Shown one piece after another: positions 55,301-64,000 of a stretch of 64,000 nt of DNA. A program made the position numbers and the translations under genes. Location of the stretch: assembly GCA_037178855.1 (NCBI GenBank), contig JASJZC010000004.1, forward strand, positions 1,364,001 through 1,428,000. Reading direction: 5' to 3'. Position 1 is the stretch's first letter, and every line of letters starts with the position of its first letter. The notes beneath the pieces are model-generated. The model made no database searches, was not told the DNA's origin, and saw only the letters and a list, made by a program, of their open reading frames with translations. Origin of the DNA: Oscheius sp. JU75 (Eukaryota > Nematoda > Chromadorea > Rhabditida > Rhabditidae).

Positions 55301-56127
55301 GTAGCGGGCAGAGCTCAGCAGAGCTCAACGTGTTTGGGTTGATGACACGTGACGGATTTGCTGTTTTTCAGCTCGCTCAAGTGAAACATCTAGAAGAGAA
55401 GCTGTGTATTATGAGACACATGTCCCGATTCGACCAGGATCTGACCGTCATCTTCGAGCAGCTTCAACTGTTGAGCCAGACAGCCAAGAGTCTGTCAACA
55501 TCGGAGACATTCAAGTCCTTTGTCCAGCTGGTTCTGGCCGCACAGAACAGTCTTCTTTCGACAACGAGTACCTGTCCTGTTCGGGGATTCATCGTCAGTC
55601 AGATGGAGGACATCTGCCAGTATAAATTGCCCTCTGGACAGACTCTTTTGTCTCTCATCGCAGCACTGATCAAGGAGAAACACAACGAGATTTCAACAGC
55701 TTTCGATCTCATCCCCCTGTTGGAGAATGCTTCCAAGAGTGAGTTCCACTTTGTTACGACGTCAATGAAAAGTGACTTTCAGCTCCCTTCGTGTCCATTC
55801 TAGCCGGAATCGCCCGTCTGGAAGAGAACAATACTCGTGCCGACTGTGAACTCAAGGAGACTTCCAATGATCTCGTCGCCGCCTTTCTCGAAAACAGTCA
55901 ATCTCGACTGAACTCTGTGAACGAAATGGCTCTCAACGTCAAGGTATCTACTTCCATCATCCCTTCTAACACAAGCCTGTTTATAGGAGGAACTGATGTC
56001 TCTTCTGGCCTTTATGGCCGAGCCCCTTCCGCGTCCGTCGGACATCTTCACTCCAGAGTCTTTCTTCCGTCGAGTCGCCTCTTTCCTTCGTTCTCTTCGT
56101 GACCTTGTAGAGCAGGTCGATGTCTGA
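49387..56127 (+). CDS. fozi-1: FOZI-1 homologue: two C2H2 zinc fingers, Gln-rich region and FH2 domain
   Basis: Exons: 49387..49520, 49558..49672, 51893..51982, 52929..53027, 53237..53344, 53386..53463, 53511..53583, 54231..54614, 54656..55010, 55122..55269, 55372..55738, 55783..55943, 55987..56127 (750 aa, all phases close). Order: Ala/Gln-rich N-terminus, zinc finger 1 at about 154-176 (CVLC...H....H), zinc finger 2 at 183-207 (CPACDFTSTYSKNNVKSH), an Arg/Ser segment, a polyglutamine run (54385-54411), then an FH2 domain from about 390 to the end (HIPISWAILNGEQIKDTIF, LAPSAID-like lasso/post region, FLATLAQVKHLEEKL, FKSFVQLVLAAQNSLL, GFIVSQMEDICQYKL). The FH2 GN-x-LN core is QNSLL, so actin assembly is unlikely. 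FOZI-1 is a nematode nuclear factor in mesoderm and chemosensory neuron fate, with this unique domain order. Introns 2 and 3 are 2.2 and 0.9 kb. The ATG follows a TTCTCAG acceptor. Confidence 0.9.
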
Positions 56128-56559
56128 GCTCTGTTCTCTAGCCATTCCGGGTCACACAGTGTTTCCTCGTACTTTAGTGAGAAATCCTCATAGATAACCC
56201 CAGCCAAACAGTTACAACCAGTGTAAGAACAGTCCGGTCTAAATTTTTCGGTTCACCCACCACTCCACAAGCCCCCAGCCAAATCGTGTTCTGTGCTCCA
56301 CAGCGTGTTCGTCCGGCATAATGCCTCTCCATTTCCACTGTTAACTTGTTCCCCCTCTTTCAGCATATCCACCTTCTATCCGTTTTCCAATTCTTCGTAG
56401 CAGTTTCTCTCGTTCAATCTTGATTCGTCTCTGTGTCAGTTATTTTCTGTGTTTGTGAAGGAATAATAAAGATCGCCAGAAGGAAGCAACTTTAAATAGC
56501 TATCATTCATGGGAAAGGCACTAAAAACGCAATAAGATCTACGACTCACAAGAAGACAA
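56128..56559. other. fozi-1 3' flank
   Basis: AATAAA at about 56464 is the likely polyadenylation signal. No other feature seen before the LINE remnant. Confidence 0.45.
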
Positions 56560-57885
56560 TGTTGATGATGGAGGATCCAGCAACAGGTACTAATTCACAA
56601 AGCACCACCTGTAGGATAGTCAAACAATACTACGACAATATGTTCCGAAGCTCAATTCCACTGAATACGACCGTCAGATGAACCATTGTCCCCTTTCACA
56701 TCGGAGGAAGCACGATACGCTCTCAAATCTTTGAAGTGAGGACACTCTCCAGGCTCCGATTGTATTCTCCCCAACATGTTGAGTCTGGCATCGGAACAAC
56801 TTTCTCCAGTAGTCGCTGCTTTACGCAATGGTCTTTCACGAGGAGATAATATTCCAATCGAACTTTGTGAATCGTGGATAAAACTGATACATAAAGGAGG
56901 AAATTCTGAAGAATTAGCAAATTTCTACCTATATCTACTATCTACTGTCTTGAAAGGGCCCACAAAAGTCATATCCACAAATATACAAATCCTCGAAGAC
57001 AAACGTTATTTTCAACAAGGAAAAGTTGCTGTGGACTTCCCGAAAGGAGTACGCCAAGGAGACTCTTGCCCTCTCTCCTCCGCTGTTCAAGTGCGTTCTC
57101 AGGAGTATTATTCACTCAATCGTCTGGCAACAAGAAGACGGCTGACAAGTCTAGAATATGCAAACGACGTTACCGTTGTCGAAAAATCTCGACCCGAACT
57201 GGAGAAAATGCTTCGAAAATTGATGGACATAGCAGAGCTACAAATTAACTACAAGAAGACGTTTCTGCTTAGAATTGTACTACAACAAGGACATCTACCT
57301 CAATCAATGAGTTGAACTTTGCATTTAAAGATGAAGCGAAATACCTCGGAGTCTCAATGTCTCTTCCACTAGACCACCATAGGGAGACGATTGCGCTGTC
57401 AGAAGAGGATAGTTGGCTTGGAGCCTACAAGCAAAGTGGTTAACAGGTAGAACTATTCCTATGGACAAATGGCGCCACCTTTCAACTCCTGTATCACGCC
57501 AGTGGTCACCTATGGCTGTGAAGCTTGGACGCTCACGGAGTAATACAGGGAGCGTCTGAAAGTCGTTCAAAGGAAAATTGTGCGAAGAATGCTGAAGATT
57601 ACAATAGAGAATCGATGGAGTAACGATGGAGTGAGAAATATTAGCAAAGTCAAAGATTGGCTGAAAGTGGCTGATCGACTGGAACTTGCCTGGGTTCACA
57701 GGATTACAAAGATGCCTCAAGATAGATGGACACGCGCTACTACAACTTGGATCCCTTACGACAGAAGAAGACTTAGAGGACAGCTACCGCGGAGAGACTT
57801 CTTGAAGAAAAGCTTCGATAGATGCTGGTGGAATGCCCCTAGGGAAGATTGGAAACGAACCATTGACCAAAATAGATAATTATAT
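56560..57885 (+). mobile_element. Degenerate RTE-type non-LTR retrotransposon (reverse transcriptase part)
   Basis: Pieces of one RT polyprotein in order but different frames: EEARYALKSLK then GHSPGSD (RT motif 0/1), CESWIKLIHKGG, GVRQGDSCPLSS (motif 4), SLEYANDVTVV (motif 5), EAWTLTE, and a typical RTE C-terminus (RRMLKITIENRWSND, LELAWVHRITKMPQDRWT, WWNAPREDWKRT). Frameshifts near 56740, 57315 and 57545 and several stops break it. The catalytic YADD is YAND, so it is inactive. The 5' endonuclease part is missing, typical of a truncated LINE insertion. Ends in an A-rich stretch near 57900. Confidence 0.85.
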
Positions 57886-57928
57886 GGCTTGAATCAAAAT
57901 AAATAAAAATATATTGTCATCAGCTCCA

Positions 57929-58111
57929 TTATGGCGGAGCAGCGGTAGCTTCAACAGAGACTTCGGTTCCTTGGGTGCCGGTCACGGACGTCTTGTCTCC
58001 TTCTTCGGTGGGTGCAGCTCATGAAGTCGGGGTCTTTTTTCCTCCACAGTTGACGACAGTCGGGTAGCTGGCGACGAGGAGGACGGCCATCTGAAACAGG
58101 ACCGACCACAT
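57929..58111 (-). pseudogene. Short secreted-peptide gene with one in-frame stop
   Basis: From the ATG at 58111 the frame reads a signal peptide (MWSVLFQMAVLLVASYPTVV), then NCGGKKTPTS, a TGA at about 58019-58021, then a Thr/Glu-rich tail (APTEEGDKTSVTGTQGTEVS) to TAA at 57929. Total 61 codons. The frame is otherwise intact, so the stop is either a recent inactivating mutation, an allele, or the true end of a 30-residue peptide. Confidence 0.4.
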
Positions 58112-58153
58112 GGATGGAGGCGACGGGGAGACTGAAGTCTACCAGGACACATG

Positions 58154-58770
58154 GTTCCTATAGTAGTTGATTGACAAGTTAGGTTTGATCTTGATAAGAC
58201 AGTCTGGAGGAGATGCTGCCCCTTGTGTTCACGGTCGTCTTGTTGCTCGTCTCGACTCTGCTTTTCTGTAACGGCAAGAAGACATCGAGAGCTGTCGTGA
58301 TCAGCATCACGGAAGTCGACCCGCCCATCGCCGTCACCAACAAAGAAAAGACTCCTGTAGCAGTCGAGCTACCGAAGGAGTCGGAGAAGACGGACGAGAA
58401 GATGATGGACTGCACTCTAGACAAGTTGTCGGCCATCGGGACCCTTCTGAATCAAGAGGCGGCTATGGACGAGGAACACATCGAAGCAGTGCTGCGATTG
58501 GCCATCAAAACGGAATCGTACATTTGGGCAATGAAGAAGCGACTGGCTGCCGACGAGAGCTCGTGGAAGGAACTGAGCAAGAAGATTGAGAAGCTCAAAG
58601 CCGAAGGATTCTGTGTGAAGGCGGGCAGCGAAGAAGCCAAACGACTGAGGAAGCAAGGAGAAGGAGGACAGAATTTGCTCGCTGCTACAATGGCCAAGAA
58701 CAAGACTGCCAGTCGATTCGCCATGAAGGAGTCAAATTCATCTCAATAAAATATTTACATTGCTTTTTTG
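58154..58770 (+). repeat. Inverted segmental duplication, right copy
   Basis: Inverted partner of 30047-30666. Homology begins at CCTATAGTAGTTGATTGAC and ends near TTTACATTGCTTTTTT, covering the gene and a little flank on each side. Confidence 0.92.
58213..58749 (+). CDS. Intronless N-terminally membrane-anchored protein, copy 2
   Basis: 178 aa, almost identical to the 172-aa protein at 30091-30609: same hydrophobic start (MLPLVFTVVLLLVSTLLF), same Pro/Glu linker and helical domain. Substitutions include P to S, G to E, A to T and changes in the last ten residues, where loss of the stop position adds six residues (ESNSSQ end). Both copies are open and intronless. Function unknown. It sits 330 bp downstream of a dead LINE and next to a degraded secreted-peptide gene. 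Confidence 0.75.
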   Translation: MLPLVFTVVLLLVSTLLFCNGKKTSRAVVISITEVDPPIAVTNKEKTPVAVELPKESEKTDEKMMDCTLDKLSAIGTLLNQEAAMDEEHIEAVLRLAIKTESYIWAMKKRLAADESSWKELSKKIEKLKAEGFCVKAGSEEAKRLRKQGEGGQNLLAATMAKNKTASRFAMKESNSSQ

Positions 58771-59362
58771 GCTGTGGATAAAATCAGTTTGTGCTAGTTC
58801 TTTCTTACTCTTTAGTTGGGCGCCGAGTCGCCAATGTACAATGGCGGCTGTCAATAGGCCCACCAATCTTACAACATCAATCTCCCCTTTTAGGAACTCA
58901 TTCAGTGACTCAACCTTCAAATACAACTTGCTCCAAAGCGCTCTCTTCTATTTCTCACTGACAGTAGTATTGGGTATAGGGTTGTGAGTCTTTCGCTTAT
59001 TGTTAGTCTCTTTAAATAGTCACAAGGTACAGAAATACGCAAATACGAGGTCTTGTCTCACACAATCAGTGAAGGACTGTAAGACAAAGAGTTCCGCCAC
59101 GAAGTTGCGTTTCGATGAAAATGGCGTCATTTCAAATCCCCTTTGAATGTGCTTTTTTTTTTTGCTTTCCAGCACTCCAGAAAAATCTCGCCACGTTTAC
59201 GAATAGCGTGTGCCATTGAAGAAACATATAAAAAAGATGCCTTTACCGCAAACATTATCTCGACATTCGCTCTAATTTCTCACTGTGAAAACAATCAGTT
59301 ATCACCCCCTTTTTTACTCATTTTCCTCCACAAACACTCCAAATAACGCTATCTCTTTCAGA
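58771..59362. other. Intergenic, upstream of the DRH-3-like gene
   Basis: No convincing exon. The final bases ATCTCTTTCAGA form the trans-splice-type acceptor for the helicase gene. Confidence 0.4.
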
Positions 59363-62300
59363 ATGGATGATCGACCACTCCTCTCCGATGATGATCCCCG
59401 TTTTCCGCAGTATTTCCGTCTTTACTGGAACGAATTGAGCAGACTCATCAATCCCCAAGCGTCTAGAGATATTCTTAAGGATCTGGCCATTATTCTCGGT
59501 TTGTTCATTTCCGTCTATTTGCAATTTTCTAATTCAGAAGAAGACACGAAGGATGACTGGTTTGCGTTCGCCTTCAACGTTTTAACCAATCCGGCTAGGA
59601 TGGTCGCCGAATTGGTCTCCAAGGAGAAGAATTTGGGTCTCAAGAACCCTACAAAGTTAGTTTTCTTCCCCTTTTTGAGCACAGCAAGTTTTCAGAGAAG
59701 AGCGACAGGAGAAACTGGATCAGATGACGGCTCTTATGTACGAAAAGACGCTCCAGACATTCACCTACGAGGTCATGTTCAATCCGCAAACTATCGCCTA
59801 TCTGGACGAGCACAACAAAAACCGTTAGTCCCTAGTTTATCCTCGTGTATGCTGTACAACTTTCCAGATGATCCCCAGCTCTGGAAGGACACACATCTCT
59901 ACGGATATTCGAAAAACGACGTGTCGGTTCAGACATTCTTCAAGCACTTTTACCCGGAGGAGGATCCCGAAATGCTTGACAGGTCGCCCTATCTCGAAAG
60001 AGCATCATTTCCCTTGTTCCAGCCTGGTCTATACGTTTATGAATTTGGACAAAGTCTGCGATCTCGACGCCAAACTCTTTGAAAAAAGTCTTTGTAGCGA
60101 CGATGGTTTGTTTCCCTCGTATTCACAACGGAATACAACAACTTCAGACAAGTATGTGGAGGACAGAGCTCGGCGTTTCTTCCGAGAACTTCCCAAGTGC
60201 GGCAAATTCGACAACATCTGGTTCTACGAGCTGATTCGTACTATGGTACATGGCGAACATATGGCAGCTCTGAGTGTTCTTCTCCCCAACTGGGATCTCA
60301 CTCTGAGTATGTATAGTATCTTTTCCCTTAACATTGTCTTAGCTTACAGAACAAAAAGAACAGGAGGCCCAAAATGTTCGCAATCAGGACAGAAACATCC
60401 ATCTGGAGGAGGAAGCCGATCTGGAACATATTCTTGTATTGCGACCTCCAGCTGATTTCCGCGGTGCTCAGGACAAGATTGACCCAGAGGATGATCCCTT
60501 GAACCAGTTGGTTCTTCGTGATTACCAGGAAGAGCTCGTGGAACATGCTCGACGTGGAGAAAATGCCATCGTCGTCGCCCCAACGGGAGCTGGTAAAACC
60601 GAAGTGTGTATTTATGTGGCTCGTGAGCACATCGACAGACGTGAGCGTGAAGGCAAGGCCTCGAGAGTGAGTTGCTATCAATTGATTTACCTGTTCATCT
60701 GAATTAGGTTGTCATGCTAGTTCCCAAGATTCCCCTTGTCCAACAGCAGGAGGAGCGTTTCCGAAACTATCTGCGCCATCGACGACTGATCACTGGACTT
60801 CATGGAGCGATGAATCTGACCGGCACGCAGAAACACGACATTTTCATGAAGGCCGATATCACGATCATGACGCCGGAAATCCTCTCGAATCTGCTCCGAT
60901 CGGGAAGGAAAGCCGAGAAGGTCTACCTGGCCGACATCTCGCTGCTCATCTTTGACGAAATTCATCACTGCAATCAGAACCACGTCTACAACAGGATTAT
61001 GCAGTACATTCACGACTACACGAGGATTCCCGAGGAACAGAAGCCACAGGTTGGACGCTTTTTGCTAAAATTTCCCCATTCACGTGTTCAGATTCTTGGA
61101 TTGACGGCCACTCCGCTGCCGAAAAATCAGACGGAGGAGAGAAACGCCCTGGAGGAGATCTACAAGCTGATGGCCAATGCCAACTGTTACCAATTGAGTA
61201 CAGTTGTGAACAATATAGAGAGTTTGGAGCGCACTGTCGCGAAGCCCGATGAGGTCTTTGTCAAGGAGAACCGTCACGAGAAAAATGCCTACGAGGAGCA
61301 GCTCAAACTCGTTGTCGGAACTATTTTGAAAAAGATTGATCCCGATCTCAAAGCTCTGGTCAAAGTAGGCAAGACAAGTGGATTCTTCCTCACACAGGTA
61401 GTAAGCATTTTTTTGCTAGTAATAAGTAGTTTTCAGCAAGAAGCTTCGCCTAAGTACGTCGGCTCCCCTGGCAAATTCACGGCTCAACTGAATGCTCTCA
61501 AGGACAAACTGAGCAAATTGACCAGTACCATTGGAGACAAGAATAAACTCCTGATTGCCATCGACTATCTCCTTGTGAGTATTTCATTCAAATTTTCGTT
61601 AAAAAAAAACTCCTTTGCAGATATGCTCAAAAGCTCTGGCTATAAACGAGCTCATGCCATGTTATTTCGCCAACGAATTCCTCGAGAAAGAGATTGGCAA
61701 CACACAGAATTTCAGCGGCAATGCTCACACGAGAGAACTCTTCAGCTACTACGAAAGTAGGGGTTCTATCGCATCCGGTTCATGCCTTGACTTTCAGAAG
61801 AACAGCGAAATCTTGAGAAGATTTCGAATGAGGCGAAGCCGAGCCAAAATAATCCTCTTCCGGAATCCAAGGCCATTGTCAAGAGTCTCCTGAATCAGAT
61901 TCGTACCAATTTCGAGGAGAAGCCCGATTCTCGCTGCATTATCTTCGTCCAGGAACGAGCTATGGCCAAGCGACTGAAGGAATATCTCGCCGAAATCAGA
62001 ATCCTTGGAAGTCCGAGCAAAGTGGCCTTTGTGACCAGTGTGAAGGGATCCGATGGCATGACGGTTGAAGTACAACGCGCCACTCTGCAAAATTTCCATA
62101 CGGGAGCCGTTCAAATCATCGTGGCCACGTCTGTCCTAGATGAGGGTATCGACGTCAGTGCCTGTAATCTCATCATCAAGTACAACACGAGCTCCAGTGC
62201 TGTGGCCAAGATTCAGAGAGCAGGTTATTCCTTAAGAAATAGCATCGGAAATGTCTATTTCAGGTCGTGTTCGAGCTCAAGGAGGAAGGTCCATTTTTAT

Positions 62301-63409
62301 CTGTCTTCATGATGGCGTGGCCGAGAGCGAATACCAGGCCATCTTGACTGGAAACATGATGAAAAAATGCGTCAAGGTCATGAAAGACTCTGGACCCTCG
62401 CAAGTCAGATCCAAGGTGGACGAGCAGAAGAAAAATTTGGCTGTGAACCGCCAGCATCAGAAAAAACTTGAAGAGGAGCTGAGACAACGACTTCAAGGCA
62501 AACAGTACATTCATTCACGCACACCTATCTGACCCTCTATTCAGGTACGACATTCTGTGTCAGACGTGCGACAAGGTCGTCTGTGACAGCGACAGAATCC
62601 GAGTTGACGGCTCGCATCACTGCATCGTGGACAGCGACATTTGGAACCATGTGGGCATCCATGTCTCATTCAAAAAGGTACTAAAGCGTCTAGATTCTAA
62701 ACGAGAAATATTCAGGGAGCTAAATTCGTGGACAGCGAGCATCAGGTCCTCGGCAGCCTCTTCTGTATCGGTCCGATGGAGCTCAAGGACCTCGGAAATT
62801 ATTGGGTGTCGGACTCGCAGCCTGACTCTAGGTGCGGGACCAAGCTGGGCGATGTCTACAAAATCGCGTAGGTTTCCTGTCTGCCCATATCGTAATCACT
62901 TTTCAGTGGAACCTACTTCCCGGTATTGAATGCCAGTAAGGTCAAATTCCGCCAACGAGTCAGCAAGATGGAGGAGGACCAGGAGTGCGTTCTCTCAAAG
63001 AATTGGAAGAATGTTCGTGAACAGTACTTCTACGTCCCCAATCTGCATGACGCCGACATTGTAAGCTTTTCGAATTCCACTGACTTGAGTCCCAATCTAG
63101 AGGAAGATGCTGAATGGTCTGAAGCAGAGCGGCAACGCATTGATGGAACATCGACTGGAAGAGGCTCTGAAGCGCATTTCGGCCGAGTTCAACAGGGACA
63201 TCAGTCGTAGAAAGGCCGAATTCGTAAGTGTTCTCCTCTTTTCATCAAAACTTTATGCTTTTCAGGAAAGAGCTGAGCGCATTCGCTCCGGACCGAAGGA
63301 GAAGTTCGCCACGTATAATGATGATGACGACGTATATGGAGGGAGCGAACTGACAGGATTCGGCGATGCATTCGATCTCAGCCTCTTGGACGAGGACGAA
63401 GAAGAATAG
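59363..63409 (+). CDS. drh-3: RIG-I-like / Dicer-related RNA helicase, DRH-3-like
   Basis: Exons: 59363..59655, 59696..59823, 59868..59982, 60023..60105, 60148..60306, 60350..60666, 60708..61049, 61092..61397, 61437..61574, 61621..61756, 61798..62223, 62264..62504, 62545..62677, 62716..62867, 62907..63060, 63101..63223, 63266..63409 (1129 aa; every phase closes). The 300-residue N-terminus is helical, as in DRH proteins. Helicase motifs: LRDYQEELV (Q), APTGAGKT (336-343), VPKIPLVQQ (Ia), DEIH (448-451; RIG-I-like proteins usually have DECH), TATPLP (III), CIIFVQERAMA (IV), ATSVLDEGID (V) and QRAGRVRAQGG (VI). A helical insert domain lies between the two halves. The C-terminal domain begins LCQTCDKVVC with one zinc-binding CxxC; the second cysteine pair is less clear (one C in GSLFCIG, one in DSRCG). 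The tail is acidic (LLDEDEEE). Length matches DRH-3 (about 1.1 kb of codons), the helicase that makes endogenous 22G small RNAs with RdRPs; DRH-1/2 antiviral paralogues are the alternative. Confidence 0.9.
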
Positions 63410-63884
63410 GTCACTTGGCCCGTCTTTCACAAGCCTGCTGCTCTTAGTAGTTTAGTATTGTGTTAATAAATAATGTCTTTGTCTCACTACTGCTTGGAAA
63501 ATGTAGTGCAGGGTCGAGGAAGGATAGGCTTTTCTACCTCGATCGAGATCCAAAAGTGGGAAACATTCGATAGCCAGTGCCAGTTTTTCCGTCCGGTTTA
63601 GGTAGACTGTTTTTCATAGCTCTCACCGAGTGGTACGTGTTACATGTTTTGACGGCATTTTTTTTAACAAGTTTGAACTAAAAACTAAAATCTATGGGAA
63701 TCCCCGCGTCTTGTTCAGTAATCCTGATTTTCAAGAGGTCCTGAGGCGATTTGGGCAACAGTTGTCGGTCGCTACCGTAATCGACTAAATGCCATTTTTC
63801 CAATTCTTCTCTTCCGTGTCATTTTTCTCGTCCTTTCACGTCGCATATTCCTGGACTAGATACTTTTCAGGATAAACACACCTT
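63410..63884. other. Intergenic between the DRH-3-like gene and the next gene
   Basis: AATAAA at about 63466. A TACCGTAATC word at 63773-63782. The stretch ends with the acceptor GATACTTTTCAG at about 63859-63870, before the next ATG. Confidence 0.45.
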
Positions 63885-63924
63885 ATGGATAACAACGGCA
63901 CGAATAGAAAGACGGCTGATCAAG
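63885..63924 (+). CDS. First exon of an unidentified gene (runs off the window)
   Basis: ATG fourteen bases after a CTTTTCAG acceptor, reading MDNNGTNRKTADQ and then a GTAATT donor at 63925. Too short to identify. The same-strand position 475 bp after the helicase stop allows an operon. Confidence 0.45.
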
Positions 63925-64000
63925 GTAATTTTGTCCCATTTTTTTTCTCGACTATGCAACTTTTAAGTTCGCCTGAGGTACGCCCCGAAGACTGCTTACT

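Noticed and set aside
56776-57315. Intact reverse transcriptase gene
   Set aside because: YADD is changed to YAND, other RT parts are in different frames, and the 5' part is missing, so it is a remnant.

Overview
The window is eukaryotic and almost certainly from a free-living-type chromadorean (rhabditid-like) nematode. The signs are very short introns (about 35-50 nt, with T-rich TTTTCAG acceptors), 3' splice acceptors a few bases before many start codons (as expected for spliced-leader trans-splicing), tightly packed same-strand genes, and gene architectures known from nematodes (a zinc-finger/FH2 FOZI-1 protein, a Hook/KASH ZYG-12 protein, a DRH-3-like helicase). I cannot name the genus. 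Gene models were built by hand from splice consensus, phase and family conservation. Most were checked by adding exon lengths so that the reading frame closes.

Layout. 0.4-1.5 kb (-): HORMA-domain meiotic axis protein, with a composite E2F/CHR-like promoter element. 2.1-3.8 kb (+): broken, unrecognised gene. 4.1-5.3 kb (+): divergent A/B-type cyclin. 5.9-7.0 kb (-): disordered basic protein. 7.4-8.9 kb: inverted-repeat pair enclosing a small two-exon gene. 9.2-12.1 kb (+): VASA/DDX3-type DEAD-box helicase. 13.1-15.1 kb (-): GTP-type PEP carboxykinase without its reactive cysteine. 15.2-18.1 kb (-): DOT1-type histone methyltransferase with a long coiled-coil tail. 18.9-25.3 kb (+): probable operon of Hook/ZYG-12, SRD5A3-like polyprenol reductase and a secreted CUB-like protein. 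25.6-29.1 kb: nest of palindromic MITE-like elements, one of them sitting in an intron of a very short CFP1-like PHD+CXXC gene (-). 29.5-30.6 kb (-): secreted Gly/Tyr-rich peptide and an intronless membrane-anchored protein.

30.7-35.3 kb is gene-poor. 35.4-40.2 kb (+) is a cholecystokinin-type GPCR with long introns. About 9.2 kb without a convincing gene follows. 49.4-56.1 kb (+) is a FOZI-1 homologue (two C2H2 fingers plus FH2). 56.6-57.9 kb is a dead RTE-type LINE. 58.2-58.7 kb (+) is a second, nearly identical, inverted copy of the intronless 30.1-30.6 kb gene. 59.4-63.4 kb (+) is a 1129-residue RIG-I-like/DRH-3-like helicase. The first exon of another gene begins at 63.9 kb.

Themes: germline and chromatin genes are common (HORMA axis protein, VASA-like, DOT1, CFP1-like, DRH-3-like, ZYG-12, cyclin). 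Two neuronal or developmental genes with large introns (CCK-type receptor, FOZI-1) flank the gene desert. No single new multi-gene system is evident. The most notable items are the PHD+CXXC mini-gene with its foldback transposon intron, the predicted soluble/KASH splice switch in ZYG-12, the PEPCK lacking its reactive cysteine, the inverted gene duplication bracketing 28 kb, and the gene enclosed between transposon-like arms at 7.4-8.9 kb.
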